From Pedobacter psychroterrae (GTDB lineage Bacteria; Bacteroidota; Bacteroidia; Sphingobacteriales; Sphingobacteriaceae), in NCBI RefSeq assembly GCF_004331695.1, contig NZ_SJSL01000001.1:744001-808000 (forward strand): a stretch of 64,000 nt of DNA, given 5' to 3'. The notes beneath the pieces are model-generated. The model saw only the letters and a program-made list of their open reading frames with translations. It was not told the origin of the DNA and did no database searches. Made by a program: the position numbers and the translations under genes. Positions 1-8,294 of this stretch are shown one piece after another. Each line of letters opens with the position of its first letter. Position 1 is the first letter of the stretch.

Positions 1-1006
1 CATCAAAACCTTTTTCTATTAACTCTTTATCTCCATGAATGTAGATATGAAAGTTCTTATCGAGCTTTAAGACACTTTTAAAAACCCTTGCCTGTTTTTT
101 TACCGCAGCACCTGAAATATCAAAACTATCTGGAATGGCAGTATCAAATTCCTCTTCATAATTCTTTTTATAGCTTTTGAACGATGCTATACCGGCTTCA
201 TTACCTATTACCTCATTTGAAAACTCATCAAGATCAAAGCTTTCTTTTTCCTTGAAGTATTTCATGGATTTATTTAACAGGTCTATTTTATCTGCTTTGG
301 AAATCTCAAAATCCTGATCCAGTTTTTCGGCAACAAAGTTCTTATATACGCCTAATACATTGTTGGTTTGGCTGAAGTTGTCATTTCTAACCTTCAGCTT
401 CAGAAACTCGTCTTTCCAATATACGGCCTCTGTGCTCCTGTTGGTCTGGTCTATCACGGCAACCCGGTAGCCCTCTTCTTTATCAGTGTTAAAGACCAGG
501 CAGCCCTTGTCCAGTTTATGGATATTAATGGCCTCCTGCTCATAACTGATTTCGAACCCGCTGTTTTGCGGATATACTTTTAGATAGGTCTCTTTGGTCT
601 CGGACTTGAAAATACCAATCGCATCGTGCAGTTCACCTTCTATCTGCACATTTTCAAAATAGGCAAGGTATAGCTCCCCTGACTTAATTTTAGGATGGGC
701 GGATACGTCGAACAGGTACTTGGCAAGTTCTTTACTATTTTCATGGAAGGTAGTTCCATCTTTGAATATTTCGGCTGCAAAATGGTAGACCTCGTTTAAA
801 TTTAGGTCGCTATTGGGGTGAAAAAAGCGATAGATCTCATTGACCTTTTCAAATGGCCCGAGAAAATACTGCTGTAATAACCCGCTGAGCAGGGTGTCTT
901 TGATGTGTACGGGCTGCTCCGACAAAACATAAAATTCGTCCTGCGATCTATTGCCTACCCTATGGATGGAAAGCTCGGCTAGCGAGGCCTCAAAAAAAGA
1001 AATCAT
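1..1006 (-). CDS. Nucleoid-associated protein, NdpA/NA37 family (3' end outside window)
   Basis: The minus-strand frame is open from an ATG at 1006 to the window edge, giving about 335 residues with no stop. The start MISFFEASLAELSIHRVGN and the later segments (a GELYLAYFENV-like strand and a C-terminal HIHGDKELIEKGFD) match the 37-kDa nucleoid-associated protein family (PF04245), whose members bind DNA and associate with the nucleoid. Family members are about 335-345 residues long, so probably only some 10-20 C-terminal residues are missing. The ATG follows the TAA of the upstream terC-like gene by one base, so the two are probably cotranscribed. The family call is from memory of its conserved ends; cellular role in this group is not established. 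Confidence 0.8.
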   Translation of the reverse strand, partial: MISFFEASLAELSIHRVGNRSQDEFYVLSEQPVHIKDTLLSGLLQQYFLGPFEKVNEIYRFFHPNSDLNLNEVYHFAAEIFKDGTTFHENSKELAKYLFDVSAHPKIKSGELYLAYFENVQIEGELHDAIGIFKSETKETYLKVYPQNSGFEISYEQEAINIHKLDKGCLVFNTDKEEGYRVAVIDQTNRSTEAVYWKDEFLKLKVRNDNFSQTNNVLGVYKNFVAEKLDQDFEISKADKIDLLNKSMKYFKEKESFDLDEFSNEVIGNEAGIASFKSYKKNYEEEFDTAIPDSFDISGAAVKKQARVFKSVLKLDKNFHIYIHGDKELIEKGFD

Positions 1007-1007
1007 A

Positions 1008-1799
1008 TTATGGTTTTACCTCGTTATCCTGGGGAACATTTCTAAGTTTAACGGGTTCTTTTTTCGCCCCTTTCATCTTCAGATTGAGCATTTCTACAAG
1101 CACGGAAAAGGCCATAGCAAAATAGATGTAGCCCTTTGGAATGTGCTGGTCCAGTCCTTCTGCCAGCAGGGAAACACCAATCAGCAATAAGAATGAAAGT
1201 GCCAGCATTTTGACGGTAGGGTGGTCATTGACAAAATTACTAATACTTGAAGCGGAAATCATCATGATAACCACAGCGATCACTACCGCGGCGATCATAA
1301 TTTCTATATGGTCGGCCATCCCAACAGCTGTGATTACGGAATCAAGTGAGAAAACAATGTCAAGGATGAGGATCTGTACAATGATCCCCGCAAAAGAATG
1401 AACCTTACCCTTAACGCTGGCTTCGTCCTCTCCTTCCAGTTTATTGTGGATCTCGTGGGTACTTTTATAGATGAGAAAAAGTCCTCCTGCAAGCAAGATC
1501 AGGTCGCGCCCCGATATGGCAAGTTTTTCTAACCAGGAAGCATTTGTAACACCAATTATATCTCCCAGATTAAATAAAGGCGCAGTCAGCCTCATTACCC
1601 AGCTCAGTGAAAATAAAAGTAACACCCTGGTAATCATTGCAAGTCCCAGGCCGACAGTACGGGCCCTTTTTTGCTGATCAGCAGGAAGCTTCCCTGCAAG
1701 AATCGATATAAAAACAATGTTATCTATCCCTAAAACGATCTCCAATACCGTAAGCGTTAAAAGAGATATCCAGGCCTCTGGGGTACTTAAAAATTCCAT
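1008..1799 (-). CDS. TerC family integral membrane protein
   Basis: This 263-residue protein has about seven hydrophobic helices. It carries the paired acidic motifs of the TerC family inside membrane segments: EIVLGIDNIVFIS near residue 20 and LDIVFSLDSVITAVGM near residue 150. Related TerC/YkoY/YjbE proteins have been linked to metal ion (for example manganese) export or to handling of metals during protein secretion, so a transport role in the inner membrane is likely, but the substrate cannot be read from sequence. The charged tail after the last helix (KMKGAKKEPVKLRN) should be cytoplasmic. The gene is followed after one base by the nucleoid-protein gene, and a terminator hairpin at 1836-1864 separates it from the upstream operon. 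Confidence 0.9.
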   Translation of the reverse strand: MEFLSTPEAWISLLTLTVLEIVLGIDNIVFISILAGKLPADQQKRARTVGLGLAMITRVLLLFSLSWVMRLTAPLFNLGDIIGVTNASWLEKLAISGRDLILLAGGLFLIYKSTHEIHNKLEGEDEASVKGKVHSFAGIIVQILILDIVFSLDSVITAVGMADHIEIMIAAVVIAVVIMMISASSISNFVNDHPTVKMLALSFLLLIGVSLLAEGLDQHIPKGYIYFAMAFSVLVEMLNLKMKGAKKEPVKLRNVPQDNEVKP

Positions 1800-1835
1800 A
1801 TGCTAAAAAACTAATCTTGCCGCTAAGATATAAAA

Positions 1836-1864
1836 AAAGCTTGCTGATTGTATCAACAAGCTTT
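1836..1864 (-). terminator. Rho-independent terminator of the ECF sigma/surface protein operon
   Basis: On the minus strand the arms AAAGCTTG (1857-1864) and CAAGCTTT (1836-1843) pair over 8 bp. After one A/C mismatch the stem continues with TGAT/ATCA and a 3-nt loop. It is followed on the minus strand by a run of seven T. It lies 22 bases past the stop of the 1887-3071 gene and before the terC-like start, so it should end the upstream operon. Confidence 0.75.
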
Positions 1865-1886
1865 AATGGCATTTGGTTTAAATATT

Positions 1887-3071
1887 TTATTTGAAAGCGA
1901 CTGAACCGTAGTCTGCCTTCACACTGACTGTTGCACCGCCGCCACTTCCTATTTTACCTGCATAATGCTTACTGGTGGAGTTATCATTATTTCCAACAGA
2001 TCTGGAGGCAGTTTTCTCACCATACTTAAAACTTGCATAACTGGTACGGACTTCAAAATCTGCATTATAATTGTCATTAAAAGTAATTGTAATACCCAAA
2101 TAGTCACCATCAATGGTCAATGCTTTACAGCCATTTGTTACTGCTCCTATGTTTAGCTTGTTGTAGTCCATATTGAACTTGCCATCACCGTTTAGCGTAC
2201 CCACATTGGCTGCGGTATATTGAGTAGTGAGGTCAAGCTTACCTACCGTTCCGATAACGAGGTTATTGTATTGCTGGTTTATTTTGGCACTGCCCTTTAT
2301 GGTAGTTATATTCACGCTGGCGTATTGAGCATTTAGATCTAGGTTATCGACACTGCCAATGGTTAATCCGGAGCCATACTGCTGCTTAATTGTTGCGTTT
2401 TCTTTGATTGTGCCTACTTTAACTGCGGCATATTGTGCATCCAGGTTTAACCTACCAACGGTACCTATGTTCACTCCCGACCCATACTGTTGTTTGATCA
2501 CCGCGCCATTTAAGCTCTGGATGTCCGTATTGCCATATTGAACAGAAACGTAATTGTTTGCGTTACCAAGATTTTGTGCGGTAAAATTTCCGTACTGTAC
2601 TTTTGCGTATAATGCGCCTGAAAGGTCTCCCATAGTTACATTTCCATAGGTCTGTGATAAGGTCAATGCATTTCCTGCAGGCATGTAGACAATATAATTG
2701 ACCTTAACTTCCCTTCTCCACTTTTTCCCGTTCCTGGTCATATTGCCCCAGCTTTTATTGTTCTGGTCCATTTTAGTTTTAAATGCGATCTGATCACCCG
2801 TTTTATCTGCCTCTATGCTGACTTCATCCAATAATTTTTGTGCATCCGCATCATTATTACTATAAGCCTTGATATCTACATCAGCCTTTACTTCTTTTCT
2901 GTCCCAAATCTTTATCTGTATAGATCCGTACTGATTACTCAGCATCAGTTTGTCTGAATTGTCGGCAGCAAAAGTTTTAGTAAAGGTTTTAGTTTGTACA
3001 GGGCCCTCTTGGGCATGCACATAATTGGTCAGCAGCAATAAGACCACTGCACATTTTGTTAAAGTTTTCAT
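1887..3071 (-). CDS. Exported repeat protein with an 18-residue tyrosine ladder (DUF4097-like adhesin)
   Basis: The 394-residue product begins with a signal peptide (about residues 1-20, ending YVHAQ). A linker domain (about 30-130) precedes a highly regular repeat region. Tyrosines in QYG/QYA/TYG triplets fall at residues 142, 160, 179, 196, 214, 232, 250, 268, 285 and 303, a period of 17-19 residues, with alternating short strands such as VNIGTVGRLNLDAQY. This is what a right-handed beta-solenoid with a stacked tyrosine rib would look like. The closest family I can name is the DUF4097/DUF2807 group of putative adhesins often paired with sigma factors. The ATG overlaps the anti-sigma stop (ATGA), so it is translated with that operon. 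Surface or periplasmic location is inferred; function unknown. Confidence 0.75.
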   Translation of the reverse strand: MKTLTKCAVVLLLLTNYVHAQEGPVQTKTFTKTFAADNSDKLMLSNQYGSIQIKIWDRKEVKADVDIKAYSNNDADAQKLLDEVSIEADKTGDQIAFKTKMDQNNKSWGNMTRNGKKWRREVKVNYIVYMPAGNALTLSQTYGNVTMGDLSGALYAKVQYGNFTAQNLGNANNYVSVQYGNTDIQSLNGAVIKQQYGSGVNIGTVGRLNLDAQYAAVKVGTIKENATIKQQYGSGLTIGSVDNLDLNAQYASVNITTIKGSAKINQQYNNLVIGTVGKLDLTTQYTAANVGTLNGDGKFNMDYNKLNIGAVTNGCKALTIDGDYLGITITFNDNYNADFEVRTSYASFKYGEKTASRSVGNNDNSTSKHYAGKIGSGGGATVSVKADYGSVAFK

Positions 3072-3601
3072 ATTTGATTCTCCCTTTTATATTCGTCCAC
3101 TTCACTGATAATAGACAATTGCTGATTGATCACCTGGAGCTGCAGCTCCAGGTTCTTTACCATCGCCTTGACTACTGCTCTTTGGTTAGGACTGGTCTTT
3201 AATTCTTTTTTTAATGCTTCATAATTACTCCCCAGCTGATTTAAGTCGGTACTGAATTGTGCATATAGCTCCGGGTTTTTCCTTGCGAATACTTCCAGGC
3301 TGTCTTTTTTCTCTTCAATCAGGTTGGCAAACTTCATTTCTTTTTTTGCATAGACGGGATTGATATCAGCAATTTCCAGTTCCCCTTTCGCCCAAGGACT
3401 ATGATAGGTATACATAAAAATAACCGTCATTATCACGATCAAGGATGCAGCTATACCTAACCAAAACGGCACCCTCAAAGGCTTTTTTATGCTTTCCTGG
3501 TCAAGTCCTGCTTCTATCCTGCTCCATAGCTGCCCGGAAGGCGATCCGGTATCAAAAGCTTTTTTATGTTCCTTAACGTATTCTTCTAATTTGTTGTTCA
3601 T
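3068..3601 (-). CDS. Membrane anti-sigma factor-like protein
   Basis: This 177-residue protein has a cytoplasmic N-terminus of about 45 residues (KLEEYVKEHKKAFDTGSPSG), one transmembrane helix at roughly 46-65 (WLGIAASLIVIMTVIFMY) and an extracytoplasmic, Lys/Glu-rich helical region that looks coiled-coil. That topology, and its position directly after an ECF sigma gene with a 4-bp ATGA overlap on each side, fits an anti-sigma factor holding the sigma factor at the membrane. No canonical zinc-binding anti-sigma motif (HxxxCxxC) is present, so the role rests on context. Confidence 0.65.
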   Translation of the reverse strand: MNNKLEEYVKEHKKAFDTGSPSGQLWSRIEAGLDQESIKKPLRVPFWLGIAASLIVIMTVIFMYTYHSPWAKGELEIADINPVYAKKEMKFANLIEEKKDSLEVFARKNPELYAQFSTDLNQLGSNYEALKKELKTSPNQRAVVKAMVKNLELQLQVINQQLSIISEVDEYKRENQI

Positions 3602-4149
3602 CTCGATACTCCTCTCTTTGCTAATAAGCTATTTAATTTCATTTTGGCCCTCATGTATTGGCTGCGTGAGGTATTTTCTGATATTTTGAGGATATGGGCT
3701 ATTTCTTCGTGATCATATCCTTCAAATAAATACAGGGTCAGCACAATCCGGTATCCATCTGCCAACTCCCCTATTGCCGATTTAATCTCGTTCACCTGAC
3801 ACTCCATGTCATCATCCTCTTTTGGTTCCTGACCAGCCACATCTATTTCATCTATGCTGATAAATTCCACTTTACGCTTCCTCAACAAGTTAATTGATTT
3901 ATTAATCACAATTTGCTTGAGCCACAACCCGAAGGATGTTTCTTCCCTGAATGTTTCTATCCTAGTAAAAGCATCTAAAAATGCCTCCTGCAAGACATCT
4001 TCGGCCTCCGCTTCATGATTGACAATTCTCAGGGCAACATTGTACATAGCTTTAGCGTACAATTTGTAAATCTCAAATTGTGCCTTCCGGCTGCCGTGCC
4101 TGCATTCGTTAACCAATGCAACATGCTTATCTATGTATACTGTTTCCAA
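3598..4149 (-). CDS. ECF-type RNA polymerase sigma-70 factor
   Basis: The 183-residue protein shows region 2 (AMYNVALRIVNHEAEAEDVLQEAFLDAF split over residues 35-60) and region 4 (ELADGYRIVLTLYLFEGYDHEEIAHILKISE, about 125-155) of sigma-70-like ECF factors, with the helix-turn-helix EEIAHILKISENTSRSQYMRA for -35 recognition. The reading frame starts at a TTG (4149): a TAA lies two codons upstream and no ATG occurs before the conserved region 2, so a non-ATG start is required. It heads a three-gene operon with a membrane anti-sigma and an exported repeat protein, which are likely its regulator and one output. Confidence 0.9.
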   Translation of the reverse strand: METVYIDKHVALVNECRHGSRKAQFEIYKLYAKAMYNVALRIVNHEAEAEDVLQEAFLDAFTRIETFREETSFGLWLKQIVINKSINLLRKRKVEFISIDEIDVAGQEPKEDDDMECQVNEIKSAIGELADGYRIVLTLYLFEGYDHEEIAHILKISENTSRSQYMRAKMKLNSLLAKRGVSR

Positions 4150-4267
4150 TGTTTATGGTTCTTATTAAAAGACAGCCAGTTTTTTAAAACGTTGCATACT
4201 ACGCTAAAATATTTTTTAATATACCAAGTAAAATTGCCAGTGTTTAAAATATGTGGTTCAAAATGAA

Positions 4268-4275
4268 TATTTTTG
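4268..4275 (+). promoter_or_regulatory. Bacteroidota -7 promoter element before aspS
   Basis: TATTTTTG matches the Bacteroidota -7 consensus TAnnTTTG and ends 19 bases before the aspS ATG at 4295. No clear -33 TTTG is visible; TTTA at 4243-4246 is the nearest candidate. Transcription would begin only about 10 bases before the start codon, so the leader is very short. Confidence 0.5.
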
Positions 4276-4294
4276 CCGCTTAATTATTTTAATA

Positions 4295-6040
4295 ATGTTA
4301 AGAACAACTACTTGCGGCGCGCTGACCATGGAGAACTTAGGAGAAAATGTAATCCTTTGCGGTTGGGTACAAAAATCAAGAGATTTAGGAGGGATGACCT
4401 TTATAGACATCCGCGACAGATACGGGATTACTCAATTGGTTTTCAATATGGATGATAACCGCGACTTATGTGAAGCTGCACGCAGTTTGGGAAGGGAGTT
4501 TGTAATAAAAGCTGCCGGGCTGGTAGTGGAACGCTCTAACAAGAACCTGAAAATGCCAACCGGTGAAGTGGAAATAAAAATTACTTCACTAGATATATTG
4601 AATGCGGCCAAATTACCTCCGTTTTTAATAGAAGACGAAACTGACGGCGGCGATGACCTGCGCATGAAATACCGCTATCTGGACCTTCGCAGAAATCCGG
4701 TACGTAACAATATGATCCTTCGCCATAAAATGGCTCAGACGGTTCGCCGCTACCTGGATGCACTTGATTTTATAGAGGTAGAGACTCCGGTGCTGATCAA
4801 ATCCACACCCGAAGGGGCAAGGGATTTTGTAGTACCTAGCCGTATGAATGCGGGTGAATTCTATGCCCTGCCACAATCTCCTCAAACATTTAAACAGCTG
4901 CTGATGGTATCTGGATTTGACAGGTATTTTCAGATAGTGAAATGCTTTAGAGATGAGGACCTTCGTGCAGACAGACAACCTGAATTTACACAGATAGACT
5001 GTGAGATGTCGTTCATAGAACAGGAAGACATCCTTAATACTTTTGAAGGACTGATTAGGACACTGTTTAAAGATGTTAAGGATTTTGACCTTCCTGAAGT
5101 TCCAAGAATGCAATATGCAGATGCGATGAGACTATATGGCTCTGACAAACCTGATACCCGCTTTGAGATGCAGTTTGTAGAATTGACTGATCTTGTTAAA
5201 GGAAAGGATTTTCCGGTATTTGACAATGCCGAACTGGTTATCGCAATTAATGCTAAAGGATGTGCTGGCTATACGCGCAAACAAGTTGATGAATTAACTG
5301 ATTTCATTAAGCGACCGCAAATTGGTGCAACGGGATTGATTTATCTGAGACACAATGAAGATGGTTCTTTAAGATCATCTGTAGATAAATTCTATAATGA
5401 AGAGGAATTAAAAAAGTGGTCTTCTGTTTTAAATACTCAGGCCGGAGACCTTGTATTAATAATGGCAGGGACAACGGATAAAGTGCGCAAGCAACTAAGC
5501 GAACTTCGTTTGGAAATGGGCTCACGGCTTGGCCTCCGGGATAAAAATAAATTTAGCGCACTATGGGTATTGGATTTCCCGCTGTTGGAATGGGATGAGG
5601 AAACTGAGCGTTACCATGCCATGCACCACCCGTTCACTTCTCCAAAACCAGAAGACATTGCTTTATTAGATTCTAAACCGGGTGAGGTAAGGGCTAATGC
5701 ATATGACATGGTGGTGAATGGCACGGAAATCGGCGGTGGTTCAATACGTATCCATGACAGGGCTTTACAGGCATTGATGTTTAAACATTTAGGGTTTTCA
5801 ACAGAAGAAGCTCAAAAGCAATTTGGATTTTTAATGGATGCCTTTGAGTTTGGGGCCCCTCCCCATGGTGGAATTGCATTCGGATTTGACAGATTGTGTT
5901 CGATATTTGCCGGTCTTGACAGTATTAGGGATGTGATTGCTTTTCCAAAAAATAACTCAGGAAGAGATGTAATGATTGACAGCCCGTCAACAATTGACGA
6001 TAAGCAATTGAATGAACTAAAAATAAAGACTGCCCTTTAA
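4295..6040 (+). CDS. aspS: Aspartyl-tRNA synthetase
   Basis: The 581-residue class II synthetase charges tRNA-Asp. It has the N-terminal OB-fold anticodon domain ([24 protein letters not shown], about residues 15-40), class II motif 2 ([23 protein letters not shown] broken across 205-228), the bacterial GAD insertion domain (about 290-400) and motif 3 ([15 protein letters not shown], near 535). The length is typical for the bacterial enzyme. An in-frame GTG at 4253 would add 14 residues, but the ATG at 4295 gives the normal N-terminus ([10 protein letters not shown]). It is a single-gene transcript, bounded by a -7 element and a strong hairpin. Confidence 0.96.
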   Translation: MLRTTTCGALTMENLGENVILCGWVQKSRDLGGMTFIDIRDRYGITQLVFNMDDNRDLCEAARSLGREFVIKAAGLVVERSNKNLKMPTGEVEIKITSLDILNAAKLPPFLIEDETDGGDDLRMKYRYLDLRRNPVRNNMILRHKMAQTVRRYLDALDFIEVETPVLIKSTPEGARDFVVPSRMNAGEFYALPQSPQTFKQLLMVSGFDRYFQIVKCFRDEDLRADRQPEFTQIDCEMSFIEQEDILNTFEGLIRTLFKDVKDFDLPEVPRMQYADAMRLYGSDKPDTRFEMQFVELTDLVKGKDFPVFDNAELVIAINAKGCAGYTRKQVDELTDFIKRPQIGATGLIYLRHNEDGSLRSSVDKFYNEEELKKWSSVLNTQAGDLVLIMAGTTDKVRKQLSELRLEMGSRLGLRDKNKFSALWVLDFPLLEWDEETERYHAMHHPFTSPKPEDIALLDSKPGEVRANAYDMVVNGTEIGGGSIRIHDRALQALMFKHLGFSTEEAQKQFGFLMDAFEFGAPPHGGIAFGFDRLCSIFAGLDSIRDVIAFPKNNSGRDVMIDSPSTIDDKQLNELKIKTAL

Positions 6041-6077
6041 AACAAAAATCCCCGTTACTGACGGGGATTTTTGTTTT
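6039..6077. terminator. Bidirectional terminator between aspS and the converging small-membrane-protein operon
   Basis: The arms AAAACAAAAATCCCCGT (6039-6055) and ACGGGGATTTTTGTTTT (6061-6077) pair perfectly over 17 bp with a 5-nt loop. The AT-rich outer part supplies a U-run in both directions. It contains the aspS stop and overlaps the stop of the converging 6076-6525 gene, so it serves both. Confidence 0.9.
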
Positions 6078-6525
6078 AATACGTTTCGCTATCTGGAGGA
6101 ATCCCGTAATCTACGTATTCTTGTGATTTTTCATTCTTCTTTTTACCACTACCAAACCAGGATTTAACAGAATTGAACAAGCCTGATAAATGCTCTGCAT
6201 CCAATGATTTACCCACTTTATTGGAAGCAAGGCCAACAAGTGTTTTTGTAAGAAAACCGGAACCTCTAAATAAAGTGCTATTCATTACAAAAGGCAATAC
6301 CAACGACAGTAAACCGCTGCTTAGGTTATACTTTTCATCCACTTTAAAGAAAGCAGATGGTGTGGCGTATCTCTTGATCAGATTTCCTAAGGTAAAACGA
6401 CCAATATAAGCCTTTGAGTCTGATATCAGCAGGTTCTCCTGAATGGTATATTCAGCTTTCAGACTACTTACTGCGGCATGCAGGTCTTCCAGGTTATTAA
6501 TATTATATTTTTTCGTCTTCTTCAT
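6076..6525 (-). CDS. Conserved hypothetical protein, last gene of the 12.8-6.1 kb operon
   Basis: The product is 149 residues from the ATG at 6525; an in-frame TTG at 6537 would add four residues. There is no signal peptide, but a moderately hydrophobic stretch lies near the middle (LSSGLLSLVLPFVMNSTLF) and the C-terminus is polar (SGKKKNEKSQEYVDYG). The start overlaps the end of the preceding holin-like gene by 23 bp, so translation is probably coupled. I do not recognise a named domain. Its steady association with YtxH- and holin-like small proteins suggests an envelope-associated role, which is inference only. Confidence 0.7.
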   Translation of the reverse strand: MKKTKKYNINNLEDLHAAVSSLKAEYTIQENLLISDSKAYIGRFTLGNLIKRYATPSAFFKVDEKYNLSSGLLSLVLPFVMNSTLFRGSGFLTKTLVGLASNKVGKSLDAEHLSGLFNSVKSWFGSGKKKNEKSQEYVDYGIPPDSETY

Positions 6526-6883
6526 CCTTATCTGCAAGTTTGTTAAAATAGTTTCTTATAGTAAAGTTGATAATGGCTTTTTCTATATATTTTTCTTTAG
6601 TAAAATACACAATGAGCGCTAAAATAACGTAAATTAAGGATACACATCCGAATCCACGCGCATAACTACCCAATACTTCAGACAGAAACAAAGCAAGGGT
6701 GACTGTTCCAAATAGAAAAGCCAGTACAAAGCATAAAATAACAGTGGCATTGGTCACCACATCGGCAAACACTTTAGAAATCTTTTCAACCAGATATAAA
6801 CGGGTATACTCTACCCGGGTATCTATATATTTTTTCGCATCTTCATATAGATCTTCTATGCCTTTTTCCTTATTTTCCTGCAT
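6503..6883 (-). CDS. Phage-holin-superfamily-like small membrane protein (Holin-X/YqjE type)
   Basis: This 126-residue protein has a charged N-terminal amphipathic segment (residues 1-30), two transmembrane helices (about 40-65, NATVILCFVLAFLFGTVTLALF with one break, and 70-95, GFGCVSLIYVILALIVYF) and a charged tail rich in Asp/Glu. The pattern matches the widespread Holin-X / YqjE group of two-helix proteins. These are usually housekeeping membrane proteins in stress-related clusters rather than lysis proteins. It sits between a YtxH-domain gene and a hypothetical gene in the same operon. Confidence 0.75.
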   Translation of the reverse strand: MQENKEKGIEDLYEDAKKYIDTRVEYTRLYLVEKISKVFADVVTNATVILCFVLAFLFGTVTLALFLSEVLGSYARGFGCVSLIYVILALIVYFTKEKYIEKAIINFTIRNYFNKLADKDEEDEKI

Positions 6884-6909
6884 TTTATCCTGTTTTTAAA
6901 GCTATAATA

Positions 6910-7176
6910 TTAAGCGTGCTCTACATCGTCTGCCAATTCTTCCTCTGTTTGACGTAGTTTATTCTTAACAGAACTAACAACCTTGTCCTTTAAGCTGGAA
7001 AGGTTATTGATTTCGTCTGCTGCTCTATCTTTAATTGTATCTCCCAGATCTTTTAAAGACTGACTCAATTTGTCCCTTGTTTCACTTCCTTTATCAGGAG
7101 CAAATAACAATCCTAATGCTGCACCTGCAGCTAAACCAGCTAATAAGCCAATCAATACTTTTGAATTATCGTTCAT
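6910..7176 (-). CDS. YtxH domain-containing protein
   Basis: The 88-residue protein begins with one glycine/alanine-rich membrane helix ([21 protein letters not shown] with residues 7-27) directly followed by [10 protein letters not shown]. This is the hallmark of the YtxH family (PF12732). The rest is a helical, charged region ([20 protein letters not shown]). Family members are induced by general stress in several bacteria. It lies 54 bases after the AI-2E-type permease gene in the same direction and 26 bases before the holin-like gene. Confidence 0.88.
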   Translation of the reverse strand: MNDNSKVLIGLLAGLAAGAALGLLFAPDKGSETRDKLSQSLKDLGDTIKDRAADEINNLSSLKDKVVSSVKNKLRQTEEELADDVEHA

Positions 7177-7230
7177 GATATTTTAATTTTTTAATGTTTA
7201 CAAATTTATAATAACTGCATGATTACATGT

Positions 7231-8283
7231 TTATAACTGTTCATGTTCTGAAATTGTTTTAATTCTCTCCAATCTTTCAGAGGCCATAGAGCTTGTTTCA
7301 TAGATCTTAATCAATAATACGAAATAAGACAATAACAAAGGGCCAAAAACTAAACCTAAAATGCCAAATAACGGTATCCCAATAACTACGCCAAGAACAG
7401 TTATAATAGGATGAATATTTCCCACCCGCTTTGCGATTATTAAGCGAAGGACATTATCAATGTTTATGACGATCACAAACCCAAAGATCAGCATCCCCCA
7501 ACCGGCAAAATCATTGCCATTAGCTATCTGCATCAGAGCAGCCGGAACAAATATAACTGGTGGTCCCAATATCGGCACAAACGAAATAAAAGTGGTAATG
7601 ATCCCCCAAAATAAGGGATCTGTATAACCAAGTACATAGAAGGCAAGGCTGACCAAAGAACCTTGTACTAAGGCAATAAAACCTTGTCCAACAACATTGG
7701 CGTAAGTTGTATTGCGCATTTCCTCAGCAAATCTTTGTGCATTCTGTTCTCTGAACGGGGCATATTTTACAAGGGCAGATTCAAACTGTTCCATATCCAC
7801 CAGCATAAAATACAATAAAAAGTACATCAGCAACAAGCCAAGTACAATGTTAAACGCTCCTGAAATAAGTGATGGAAATAACTCTGTAGCCCAGGTTCCG
7901 GCTTTTTGAAGACCATTTTCCACGAGGTTTTGCATATCATTGCCCATTGGGATCAGGTGCTTTAATTTAAAAAGCATGTTTTTAAAGTAACTGGGATCAC
8001 TCTGGAGTTCGGCAATTTTCTCTATCACCATACTGCTTAACGCATAAAACGGCAAAATAATAACAACAATGGAGAGGAAGAGCAGAAGTATGGCAGAAAA
8101 GCTCCTGTTCATGCCTTTCACATCTGTAAGCCAGATGTACGCAGGCCGTAATATGGTATAAAGTACCAATGTGCTTAAGATAGAGCCAAAAATCCCTTGA
8201 AGCGAATAGGCAATCAAACAGCCTAAAGCTATGATAATTACCAGGTTAATATTATTACGTTGCTTATAGGTAAATAATGACAT
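7231..8283 (-). CDS. AI-2E family transporter (PF01594)
   Basis: This 350-residue inner-membrane protein has about eight hydrophobic helices. It shows the family pattern of an early helix pair (residues 15-50), a soluble middle region (about 90-140) and a conserved C-terminal membrane core with FVPILGPPVIFVPAAL (near 240) and GNIHPIITVLGVVIGIPLFG (near 290). The family was named for autoinducer-2 export, but members also move sodium, protons or unknown solutes, so the substrate is open. The gene starts 11 bases after the REC-PAS-kinase-like gene and is probably part of the operon governed by the NtrC-type regulator. Confidence 0.9.
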   Translation of the reverse strand: MSLFTYKQRNNINLVIIIALGCLIAYSLQGIFGSILSTLVLYTILRPAYIWLTDVKGMNRSFSAILLLFLSIVVIILPFYALSSMVIEKIAELQSDPSYFKNMLFKLKHLIPMGNDMQNLVENGLQKAGTWATELFPSLISGAFNIVLGLLLMYFLLYFMLVDMEQFESALVKYAPFREQNAQRFAEEMRNTTYANVVGQGFIALVQGSLVSLAFYVLGYTDPLFWGIITTFISFVPILGPPVIFVPAALMQIANGNDFAGWGMLIFGFVIVINIDNVLRLIIAKRVGNIHPIITVLGVVIGIPLFGILGLVFGPLLLSYFVLLIKIYETSSMASERLERIKTISEHEQL

Positions 8284-8294
8284 AGTTGATTGTA

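Noticed and set aside
1887..3071. Repeated short DNA motifs resembling a CRISPR or satellite
   Set aside because: The repeats are in phase with an 18-residue protein period and lack identical repeat units or spacers.
4625..5113. A 162-codon minus-strand open frame inside aspS
   Set aside because: It is antisense to the conserved AspRS motif 2 region; composition is unlike a real protein.
6503..6883. A holin-like protein as sign of a prophage
   Set aside because: No phage structural, lysis or integrase genes are nearby, and the two-helix Holin-X/YqjE group is usually chromosomal.
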